64,000 bases of DNA, taken from assembly GCA_044841755.1 (NCBI GenBank), contig JAXOFM010000007.1, positions 1-64,000 on the forward strand, written 5' to 3'. The stretch is from CAZAPO01 sp044841755 (lineage in GTDB: Bacteria > Bacteroidota > Bacteroidia > Flavobacteriales > Flavobacteriaceae). Under the pieces are notes generated by a model. That model was given only the letters and a program-made list of their open reading frames with translations, searched no databases and was not told the DNA's origin. Position numbers and translations under genes: made by a program. Shown in pieces: positions 1 to 7,755 of the stretch; position 1 is the stretch's first letter; every line of letters starts with the position of its first letter.

Positions 1-591
1 ATGGATATTATTCAGTTTAAGTTTGATGGAGATGGAGATATTTATTTAGATAACATTTACTTCTACAAGACCTCTGGAGGCGGAGGTGGAGGAGGTACTC
101 CTGGTGGAATTGCAAACAATGGAGATTTTGAAACTGGAGATGACACGGGATGGATGTTATTCCAAAATGGAGGTACAGCCGCACTAGATAATACTGTAAA
201 CAATGGAGGATCATGGTCAGGTAAACTGACAGTAGGTGATTCTGGAGGTAATCCTGCTTTTAAACAAGAGCGTATTGGAGCAGGTACAGTAGCTCCTGGT
301 GATGTTGTTCAAATACAATTTGATGTTATAGGAACAGTAACTCAACCTGGAGCTGTAGTTAATGTATTATTGTTTGGAGAAGGTGCCGGAGGAGTATCTT
401 TTACTCATGTTTTTAATCCTGGGCCTGCTCCAACTGGTTCTTGGACAACCTTCACTGGAACTTATACAATCCCTGGAGGAACGGATCTTACTGATGGAAT
501 TTCATTCTTAATTGAAGCTGTTTGTGGAGCGGTTTCAGGCTGTAGTGTAACAATGAATATTGATAACGTTTCTGTAACTCTTAACCCTTAA
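1..591 (+). CDS. C-terminal part of a surface glycan-binding protein (CBM4/9-like), truncated by window edge
   Basis: The frame is open at the left edge, so the ATG at base 1 is probably internal. Residues 1-23 look like the last strands of a jelly-roll domain (ending LDNIYFYK). A glycine-rich linker (about 26-36) follows, then one complete beta-sandwich of about 155 residues opening with NGDFETGDDTGW and closing with MNIDNVSVTLNP. That opening and closing pattern is typical of CBM4/9-like carbohydrate-binding modules. No catalytic residues are visible. It ends 4 bp before the GH16 lipoprotein gene, so both are probably in one operon. In flavobacterial laminarin loci an accessory glycan-binding lipoprotein usually follows SusC/SusD; that role here is inferred from position, and the missing N-terminus prevents checking for a lipobox. 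Confidence 0.65.
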   Translation: MDIIQFKFDGDGDIYLDNIYFYKTSGGGGGGGTPGGIANNGDFETGDDTGWMLFQNGGTAALDNTVNNGGSWSGKLTVGDSGGNPAFKQERIGAGTVAPGDVVQIQFDVIGTVTQPGAVVNVLLFGEGAGGVSFTHVFNPGPAPTGSWTTFTGTYTIPGGTDLTDGISFLIEAVCGAVSGCSVTMNIDNVSVTLNP

Positions 592-595
592 AAAC

Positions 596-1429
596 ATGAA
601 AAAAGTATTTAATAAAAAGTATAAAGTGATGAACATCTTTTTAACAGCAATAGTAATATTGTTGTTAAATAGTTGTTCGACTGATGAGACTCAAACGGTA
701 ACAACCTTATGGGATCTCACAATGTCTGATGAGTTTATGTACTCCGGAGCACCTGACAATGAAATTTGGGACTATAATATAGGAACAGGCTCTAATGGAT
801 GGGGTAATAATGAACTGCAATATTATACAGATAGACGAGAGAATGTGGTAGTTGAAGACGGAGTGCTAAAAATAATTGCACGTCAAGAACAATTTGAAGG
901 CTCTGGTTATACTTCGGCTAGATTAGTGACCAAAGGTAAGTTCGAACAACAATATGGTCGATTTGAGGCTAGAATGAAATTGCCTTGGGGACAAGGTCTA
1001 TGGCCTGCATTTTGGTTACTTGGTAATGATATAGATGCTGTGGGATGGCCACAATGTGGAGAGATAGACATTATGGAAAACCGAGGTCAAGAGCCAACTC
1101 TTATCAATGGCACTTTGCATGGTCCAGGATATTCTGCTGGAGAATCAGTAGGGAAAGGCTTCGATTTAGGTAATGATAGATTTGATACTGGATTTCATGA
1201 CTTTGGGATAGAATGGGGCCCTGGGTATATCAATTTTTATGTTGACGACGTGTTGTATAACCAACTTACGCCTGAGGATGTTTCTGGAGAATGGGTTTAT
1301 GACCATCCATTTTTCATTATCATTAATGTAGCTGTAGGAGGTAACTATGTTGGTGCACCAAACTCTAGTACATCTTTCCCACAAACCTTGGAAGTAGAAT
1401 ATGTAAGAGTGTATTCTTACGATAAATAA
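596..1429 (+). CDS. GH16 family lipoprotein, endo-beta-1,3-glucanase (laminarinase)
   Basis: A 277-residue GH16 enzyme. Residues 12-27 form a lipoprotein leader ending in LLLNSC with Cys27 as the lipidation site, so it is probably anchored in the outer membrane. The catalytic signature is CGEIDIMEN, with nucleophile Glu156, Asp158 and acid/base Glu161. Aromatic motifs upstream (NNELQYYTDR, GLWPAFWLLGND) fit the laminarinase branch of GH16. Length matches a single catalytic domain with no binding module, leaving binding to the preceding protein. The ATG is 4 bp after the previous stop. It probably makes the first surface cuts in beta-1,3-glucan. Family assignment is firm; laminarin specificity rests on the GH17/GH30/GH149 neighbours. 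Confidence 0.92.
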   Translation: MKKVFNKKYKVMNIFLTAIVILLLNSCSTDETQTVTTLWDLTMSDEFMYSGAPDNEIWDYNIGTGSNGWGNNELQYYTDRRENVVVEDGVLKIIARQEQFEGSGYTSARLVTKGKFEQQYGRFEARMKLPWGQGLWPAFWLLGNDIDAVGWPQCGEIDIMENRGQEPTLINGTLHGPGYSAGESVGKGFDLGNDRFDTGFHDFGIEWGPGYINFYVDDVLYNQLTPEDVSGEWVYDHPFFIIINVAVGGNYVGAPNSSTSFPQTLEVEYVRVYSYDK

Positions 1430-1452
1430 AAAAAAAAACATTTTATATTGCA

Positions 1453-1478
1453 AAAGGGATGAACAAAATCACCCCTTT
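1453..1478 (+). other. intercistronic stem-loop between GH16 and GH149 genes
   Basis: Arms AAAGGGATGA (1453-1462) and TCACCCCTTT (1469-1478) pair over 10 positions with one A-C mismatch around a 6-nt loop. No T-run follows, so it is not a standard terminator. It could be an mRNA processing or stability element inside the operon. An A11 tract lies just upstream, at about 1428-1438. Confidence 0.4.
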
Positions 1479-1525
1479 AAATGACAAGTTAAGAGAGATT
1501 TTTATAATAATTGATTAAAACCCTA

Positions 1526-4500
1526 ATGTTGGAAGATAATTTAGTTAAGGTAGATAAGAAAGTGACTTTGGACTATGTCCTTATTGATAAGGAGAAGTTT
1601 TTTAAAATTTCCAATAGTGATAATATGCGTCCTTTCTTTATGAGTATAGTAAGTGATTCTGATCACTGGATGTTTATTTCTAGTAATGGAGGATTAACAG
1701 CAGGAAGAAGAAATTCGGAATATTCAATATTTCCTTATTATACCGATGATAAAATAACCGAATCTGCGGATATTACAGGGAGCAAGTCTATCTTCAGAGT
1801 TTTTAAAAATGGTAAAACCTATATTTGGGAACCTTTTACGGTTCGTTCTGGAAACTATGAAACCACACAAAATCTATATAAGAATAAGTACGGTAACAAG
1901 ATAGTCTTTGAAGAGATTAATCACGATCTAAAGCTTAGTTTTAGTTATCAATGGAGTTCTAGTGATAAATTTGGTTTTGTAAGGAAATCAAAACTAGTAA
2001 ACACTGGAAAGAATGATGTTTCGGTTGAGTTGCTTGATGGTATTCAAAATCTTGTACCTGCGGGTATTGGAAGCTATATTCAAAATCAATCGAGTAATCT
2101 CGTTGATGCATATAAGAGAAATGAACTTGATGCAGGTTCAGGTTTAGGAATTTATGCTTTAAGTGCAATTTTAGTAGATAAAGCTGAAGCTAGTGAAGCT
2201 TTAAAGACAAATGTTGTTTGGTCACTTGGTTTAGACGATCCAATTTACTTAGTGTCCTCTTTGCAGCTCGATAATTTTAGAAAAGGAAAGGCAGTCTTTC
2301 AGGAAACAGATGTGAAAGCAGAGAAAGGAGCTTATTTCATTTCAGATGTGGTTGATTTAACTCCAAATGTTACTAAAGAGTGGACTCTTGTGGCCAATGT
2401 TAATCAAGATCACTCCGATGTTGCATTATTAATAAATACCATCAAAAGCGATGTAGAACTGTCATCTAAACTTTCGGAAGATATAGCTTTAGGAAGCAAG
2501 CGCTTAGTAGATTTGGTTGCTGCCTCAGATGGAATTCAAAGCTCTGGAGATAGTCAAAGAGATACAAGACATTTCTCTAACACGCTTTTTAATATTATGC
2601 GTGGAGGTATTTTTGATAATAACTATCAAGTTGAAAAATGGGATTTTAAAAGCTACCTTTTTAATGCTAACAAAAAAATTGCGTTAGATACAACTTCATT
2701 AATAGAGTCATTACCGGAAGTTTTTTCACTAGAAAAACTACATGAGCTAATAGATGAAACATCCGACTTAGATTTTGCACGATTATGTTATGAATATTTA
2801 CCGTTAAAATTTAGTCGTCGTCATGGAGATCCAAGTCGTCCTTGGAATCGATTCTCGATAAATACAAAAAGTGAAATTGATGGCTCTAAGATTTTAGACT
2901 ATGAAGGTAACTGGAGAGATATTTTTCAAAATTGGGAAGCACTAGCACACTCGTATCCAGAGTTTATTGATGGGATGATTCACAAGTTTTTAAATGCTTC
3001 AACTTTTGATGGATATAATCCTTATCGAGTTACTAAAGGAGGTTTTGATTGGGAAATCATAGAACCAGATGATCCGTGGTCATATATTGGTTATTGGGGA
3101 GATCATCAAATAATTTATTTGCTCAAATTTCTTGAGTTTATCAATGATCATAAACCAGAGCAATTAGAGCATTATTTTACACAAGACCTATTTGTGTATG
3201 CAAATGTTCCTTATAAAATTAAATCGTATCAGGAAACTTTAAAAACTCCTAAAGATACTATTATTTTTGATCATGATTCTGATATAGAAATTAGAAAGAA
3301 CAGAGAAGAACTAGGTGCGGATGGAGCGTTATTAAGAACGAAAGACAATGTTATTGTAAGAGCAAATTTTATTGAAAAAATTCTTGCTACTTCTTTAGCT
3401 AAAATTTCCAATTTTATTCCAGAGGGTGGTATTTGGATGAATACCCAAAGACCAGAATGGAATGACGCTAACAATGCTCTAGTTGGTAACGGTGTTTCAA
3501 TGGTAACTTTATATTACCTGCGCAGGTTTTTTAAATTCTTCGAAGATGTTTTAGATGATACTTCAATTAAAGAAGTTGCTGTGTCAAATGAGATATTAGA
3601 TTTCTTCAATACTGTCTTAAATACTTTTGAAAGTCACCAAAGTTTGTTGAGTGGTTCTATTAATGATATTGACAGAAAGACAATCTTAGACAATTTAGGA
3701 GAAGCTGGTAGTTTATATAGAGAAACAGTATATCAATACTCTTTTTCTGGTGATAAGACACAATTGTCAATTGAAGTTCTTAAAAAATATGTAAGTATAA
3801 GTAATGAATATTTAGAACATTCTATTAAAGCAAATAAGAGAGAGGATGGTTTATATCATGCTTATAACTTAATGACTGTGGAAGATAATTGTGTTTCTAT
3901 TTCTTACCTAAGCGAAATGCTTGAAGGACAAGTTGCTGTATTGAGTTCGGGATATCTTTCCTCTAAAGAAGTAATAGGTGTTTTAAATGCCATGAAACAA
4001 AGCAAGCTTTTCAGAGAAGATCAATACAGTTATTTACTTTATCCAAATAAAGAATTAAAAGGGTTTTTAGATAAGAATGTGATCCCAGACTCTTTGGTAC
4101 AATCATCAGATTTATTGAAAAAAATGGTGAGTGATGGTGATACGCAGATTGTAGAGAAAGACGTATATGGTAAATACCATTTTAATGGAAACTTTAGAAA
4201 TGCAGATGATGTTTCTGCTGCTTTAAAAAACTTAATTGGAACTAAATATGAATCACTGTTAGAATCTGATTCTAAAACCGTATTAAACGCTTTTGAAGCA
4301 GTCTTTAATCATAAGGCATTTACAGGAAGATCAGGAACTTTCTATGGTTATGAAGGTTTGGGTTCGATATACTGGCACATGGTTTCAAAACTATTGTTGG
4401 CAGTAGAGGAATGCTGTACGCATGCAGTGCGACAAGGTGAAGATGAAGTTACCGTAGGTCATTTATTGGAGCATTTCTATGAGATAAATGAGGGAATAGG

Positions 4501-4972
4501 TGTCCATAAATCTCCAACTTTATATGGAGCTTTTCCTACAGACCCATACTCACACACTCCAGCGGGTAAAGGAGCGCAGCAACCAGGAATGACTGGTCAA
4601 GTTAAAGAAGATATTTTAAGTCGATTTGGAGAACTTGGAATTTATGTTAAAAAAGGAAAACTAGGGTTTTACCCAAGACTTCTTAGAAAGACTGAATTTG
4701 TTAAAGAAGCTAAACCGTATACTTACATTGCGCTTTCTGGAGAGGAAAAAACTATTGATTTAAAAGAAGAAACTTTAGGGTTTACTTATTGTCAAGTGCC
4801 TATTATTTATCAAGTAGCAGATAAAGATATTTTGGAAGTACACTTTAATGACGGAAGTATGAAAACATTCCAAAATTTAGAAATAGATAAGGAAACAAGT
4901 CAACAAATCTTTAAAAGAACTGACGAAGTGAATTTTATAAATGTACTAATAGAGAAAAGTCAACTGAAATAA
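1526..4972 (+). CDS. GH149-type beta-1,3-oligoglucan phosphorylase
   Basis: About 1148 residues with no signal peptide, hence cytoplasmic. It has the large multi-domain build of inverting disaccharide and oligosaccharide phosphorylases: an N-terminal beta-sandwich with YSIFPYYTDDKI, then an alpha-barrel region with YIGYWGDHQ and PEWNDANNALVG. By analogy with the GH94 WND motif, Asp647 is the expected general acid. The length matches GH149 (about 1100 residues) rather than GH94 (about 800). Expected reaction: phosphorolysis of beta-1,3-gluco-oligosaccharides to glucose-1-phosphate, which saves ATP. I prefer the ATG at 1526, preceded by an A-rich stretch; an in-frame TTG at 1511 would add five residues. 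The family name rests on recognition plus locus context. Confidence 0.82.
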   Translation: MLEDNLVKVDKKVTLDYVLIDKEKFFKISNSDNMRPFFMSIVSDSDHWMFISSNGGLTAGRRNSEYSIFPYYTDDKITESADITGSKSIFRVFKNGKTYIWEPFTVRSGNYETTQNLYKNKYGNKIVFEEINHDLKLSFSYQWSSSDKFGFVRKSKLVNTGKNDVSVELLDGIQNLVPAGIGSYIQNQSSNLVDAYKRNELDAGSGLGIYALSAILVDKAEASEALKTNVVWSLGLDDPIYLVSSLQLDNFRKGKAVFQETDVKAEKGAYFISDVVDLTPNVTKEWTLVANVNQDHSDVALLINTIKSDVELSSKLSEDIALGSKRLVDLVAASDGIQSSGDSQRDTRHFSNTLFNIMRGGIFDNNYQVEKWDFKSYLFNANKKIALDTTSLIESLPEVFSLEKLHELIDETSDLDFARLCYEYLPLKFSRRHGDPSRPWNRFSINTKSEIDGSKILDYEGNWRDIFQNWEALAHSYPEFIDGMIHKFLNASTFDGYNPYRVTKGGFDWEIIEPDDPWSYIGYWGDHQIIYLLKFLEFINDHKPEQLEHYFTQDLFVYANVPYKIKSYQETLKTPKDTIIFDHDSDIEIRKNREELGADGALLRTKDNVIVRANFIEKILATSLAKISNFIPEGGIWMNTQRPEWNDANNALVGNGVSMVTLYYLRRFFKFFEDVLDDTSIKEVAVSNEILDFFNTVLNTFESHQSLLSGSINDIDRKTILDNLGEAGSLYRETVYQYSFSGDKTQLSIEVLKKYVSISNEYLEHSIKANKREDGLYHAYNLMTVEDNCVSISYLSEMLEGQVAVLSSGYLSSKEVIGVLNAMKQSKLFREDQYSYLLYPNKELKGFLDKNVIPDSLVQSSDLLKKMVSDGDTQIVEKDVYGKYHFNGNFRNADDVSAALKNLIGTKYESLLESDSKTVLNAFEAVFNHKAFTGRSGTFYGYEGLGSIYWHMVSKLLLAVEECCTHAVRQGEDEVTVGHLLEHFYEINEGIGVHKSPTLYGAFPTDPYSHTPAGKGAQQPGMTGQVKEDILSRFGELGIYVKKGKLGFYPRLLRKTEFVKEAKPYTYIALSGEEKTIDLKEETLGFTYCQVPIIYQVADKDILEVHFNDGSMKTFQNLEIDKETSQQIFKRTDEVNFINVLIEKSQLK

Positions 4973-4988
4973 CAAAAAAACAAACCTC

Positions 4989-6260
4989 ATGAAATTAAAA
5001 GTTTATTTAATAATATGTATCGTTTCAATTTTCATGTGGTCGTGCAATACAAACACTAAAACTAAAGAACCAAATCAAGTGACAGCAAAAGATATCTTAG
5101 GAAGTCCAAATTACTTAGCTATGTCTTATGGTGGATACAGGCATGCAGATCACGATGTTGAACCAACAATAGATGAGCTAAAAGAAGACATGAAATTGCT
5201 CTCAGCGATGGGAGTAGGTATTGTACGTACCTATAAGCTTCATTTACCTCATGCAACAAATCTTGTAAAAGCAATAAGTGAATTGAAACAAGATGATCCA
5301 AGTTTTGAAATGTATGTAATGTTAGGTATATGGATCGACTGTAAAAATGCTTGGACAGATCAACCTTTAGATCATAATCAAGAGAGCCCTCGAAATGAAG
5401 AAGAAGTTGAAAAAGCAATTAAACTGGCAAATCAATATCCAGATATTATTAAGGTATTAGCTGTTGGTAATGAAGCTATGGTGAAATGGCAGGCAGGATA
5501 TTACGTCGAACCTTGGATTATTTTAAAATGGGTAAATCATTTACAGGAGTTAAAGAAATTAGAAAAATTACCTAAGGATCTTTGGATTACAAGTTCTGAT
5601 AATTTTGCCTCTTGGGGAGGTGGAGAAGATCAATATCATGTTGAAGACTTAAATAAGCTTATTGAAGCTGTAGATTTTATCTCAATGCATACTTATCCAA
5701 TGCATGATACACATTACAATCCGCAATTTTGGGGAGTATTAGAATCTGAAGAAGGACTTACCAAGTTAGAGAAAATAGATGCGGCAATGAATAGATCTCT
5801 TGAGTATGCAATCTCACAATATGAGAGCACCAAAGAGTATATGCAAAATTTGGGAGTTGATAAGCCTATTCATATTGGAGAGACAGGTTGGGCAACGGTT
5901 TCCAATGGCTTTTATGGAGCAGATGGAGCTAAGGCTACCGATGAGTATAAGGAAGGGATTTTTCACCAATTAATCAGAGAATGGACTAATAAGAATAACA
6001 TTGCTTGTTTCTATTTTGAAGGTTTTGATGAGCCTTGGAAAGATGCGGCAAATCCTGAAGGGTCAGAAAACCACTTTGGATTGTTTACGGTTGAAGGAAA
6101 AGCCAAATACCCACTTTGGGAAATGGTTGATCAAGGAGTTTTTAAAGGATTGACACGAGGTGGAAATGAAATTACAAAGACATATGGTGGCTCTTTAGAA
6201 GAATTACTTAAGGAAGTAGAAGTACCACCTATGAAAGAAATTCCAGTATTAAATCATTAA
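4989..6260 (+). CDS. GH17 family lipoprotein, beta-1,3-glucanase
   Basis: A 423-residue exported GH17 enzyme. The leader ends in FMWSC with Cys19 as lipidation site. The acid/base is Glu162 in AVGNEAM and the nucleophile is Glu298 in HIGETGWAT, the two GH17 signatures. FYFEGFDEPWK near the C-terminus is the usual last barrel strand. GH17 enzymes cut linear beta-1,3-glucan by a retaining mechanism. Located between the GH149 and GH30 genes with short gaps (16 and 3 bp), it is probably cotranscribed. The likely job is cleaving debranched laminarin at the cell surface or in the periplasm. It is distinct from the two shorter, leaderless GH17 domains further downstream. Confidence 0.9.
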   Translation: MKLKVYLIICIVSIFMWSCNTNTKTKEPNQVTAKDILGSPNYLAMSYGGYRHADHDVEPTIDELKEDMKLLSAMGVGIVRTYKLHLPHATNLVKAISELKQDDPSFEMYVMLGIWIDCKNAWTDQPLDHNQESPRNEEEVEKAIKLANQYPDIIKVLAVGNEAMVKWQAGYYVEPWIILKWVNHLQELKKLEKLPKDLWITSSDNFASWGGGEDQYHVEDLNKLIEAVDFISMHTYPMHDTHYNPQFWGVLESEEGLTKLEKIDAAMNRSLEYAISQYESTKEYMQNLGVDKPIHIGETGWATVSNGFYGADGAKATDEYKEGIFHQLIREWTNKNNIACFYFEGFDEPWKDAANPEGSENHFGLFTVEGKAKYPLWEMVDQGVFKGLTRGGNEITKTYGGSLEELLKEVEVPPMKEIPVLNH

Positions 6261-6263
6261 AAA

Positions 6264-7745
6264 ATGAAAAATATCAACATCACATTAGTATTAATTCTTA
6301 CAGTTATGCTAAGCTGCAACAAAGAACAAGAGTTACAAGTTGAAGTTTATGAAACTTCTTCTAAAGGAAATCAATTAACGCAACTTACAGAATTTGCACA
6401 AAGTGATGATGCTTTAATTGTAGAAATTAATCCAGCAAAAGAGTTTCAGAACATTACTGGTTTTGGTGGAGCATTTACTGAATCATCTGCATACCTTCTT
6501 AACAAACTAAGTAAAGAAAATCGTCAAAAAATATTGGATGCATATTTTGGAGAGGAAGGAGCAAATTATTCTTTAACGAGAACTCATATGAATTCTTGTG
6601 ATTTTTCATTAAGCAACTATTCGTATACTCCAGTTGAAGGAGATGTTAACTTAGAACATTTTACGGTAGATGAGGACAAGGACGATCTAATTCCAATGAT
6701 TAAAGATGCTTTGGCTATATCTAAAGATGGATTTAAAATTTTTGCTTCTCCCTGGACAGCAGCACCATGGATGAAAGATAATAATAGTTGGGTTGGTGGA
6801 AAATTATTACCAGAGTATTATGATACTTGGGCACTGTTCTTTTCAAAATATGCAGATGCATACAAAGCTGAAGGAATCGATATTTGGGGATTTACAGTAG
6901 AAAACGAACCGCTTGGAAATGGAAACAACTGGGAGAGTATGCACTTTAGTCCGGATGAAATGACAGATTTTGTTGTGAATCATTTAGGACCAAAGTTAGA
7001 GGCTGATGGAAAAGGAGACTTAAAAATATTAGGGTATGATCAAAATCGTGAACATCTTAAAGAATGGATAGACTCGCAATTTAGAGACGAAACTTCATCA
7101 AAATATTTTGATGGTACAGCCATTCACTGGTACGCAAGTACATTTGATTATTTCCCTGAAGAATTACAATATGCTCATAGCAAGGCACCAAATAAATATT
7201 TAATACAAACTGAGGCATGTGTAGATGCTGAAGTTCCAAAGTGGAAAGACGATGCTTGGTATTGGAGTCAAGAAGCTACTGATTGGGGTTGGGATTGGGC
7301 GCCAGAAGAAGATAAACACTATCACCCTAAATATGTTCCGGTATATAGATATGCAAGAGATATTATTGGATGCCTGAACAACTGGGTTGACGGTTGGGTA
7401 GATTGGAACATGGTTTTAGATACCAAAGGAGGCCCAAACTGGTTTAAGAACTGGTGTGTTGCTCCGGTAATTGTCGACCCTGAAATAGACGAAGTTTACT
7501 TCACTCCAATTTACTATACCTTAGCTCATTTTAGCAAGTTCATTAGGCCAGACGCTAAAATAATAGAGACTAAAAATGCAGGCACTTCTTTAATGATTAC
7601 TGCAGCAAAGAATCCAGATAATTCAATAGCAGTAATTCTTTTAAACCAAGACAAAACACCTAAAAATCTTAATCTACAACTAGATGGAAAATCAACAGCA
7701 ATAAGTATTGATGCTCAAGCAATACAAACTATACTAATCAAATAA
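6264..7745 (+). CDS. GH30 family lipoprotein, probable beta-1,6-glucosidase/glucanase
   Basis: A 493-residue lipoprotein (leader ending VMLSC, Cys18). GH30 features: GFGGAFTESSA near residue 67, acid/base Glu215 in TVENEP, and nucleophile Glu317 in IQTEAC. A C-terminal beta-sandwich (about 415-493: SLMITAAKNPDNSIAVILLNQ) completes the GH30 two-domain fold. In marine flavobacterial laminarin loci, GH30 enzymes remove beta-1,6-linked glucose side branches so that GH17 can act on the main chain. That specificity is inferred from the neighbours; GH30 also contains glucosylceramidases and beta-1,6-glucanases. The start is 3 bp after the GH17 stop, suggesting the two are cotranscribed. Confidence 0.88.
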   Translation: MKNINITLVLILTVMLSCNKEQELQVEVYETSSKGNQLTQLTEFAQSDDALIVEINPAKEFQNITGFGGAFTESSAYLLNKLSKENRQKILDAYFGEEGANYSLTRTHMNSCDFSLSNYSYTPVEGDVNLEHFTVDEDKDDLIPMIKDALAISKDGFKIFASPWTAAPWMKDNNSWVGGKLLPEYYDTWALFFSKYADAYKAEGIDIWGFTVENEPLGNGNNWESMHFSPDEMTDFVVNHLGPKLEADGKGDLKILGYDQNREHLKEWIDSQFRDETSSKYFDGTAIHWYASTFDYFPEELQYAHSKAPNKYLIQTEACVDAEVPKWKDDAWYWSQEATDWGWDWAPEEDKHYHPKYVPVYRYARDIIGCLNNWVDGWVDWNMVLDTKGGPNWFKNWCVAPVIVDPEIDEVYFTPIYYTLAHFSKFIRPDAKIIETKNAGTSLMITAAKNPDNSIAVILLNQDKTPKNLNLQLDGKSTAISIDAQAIQTILIK

Positions 7746-7755
7746 ACCAATAATT

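Noticed and set aside
4989..6260. GH17 lipoprotein as a third copy of the internal GH17 domains
   Set aside because: It shares the family motifs but is longer, secreted and clearly divergent, so it is not part of the tandem duplication.
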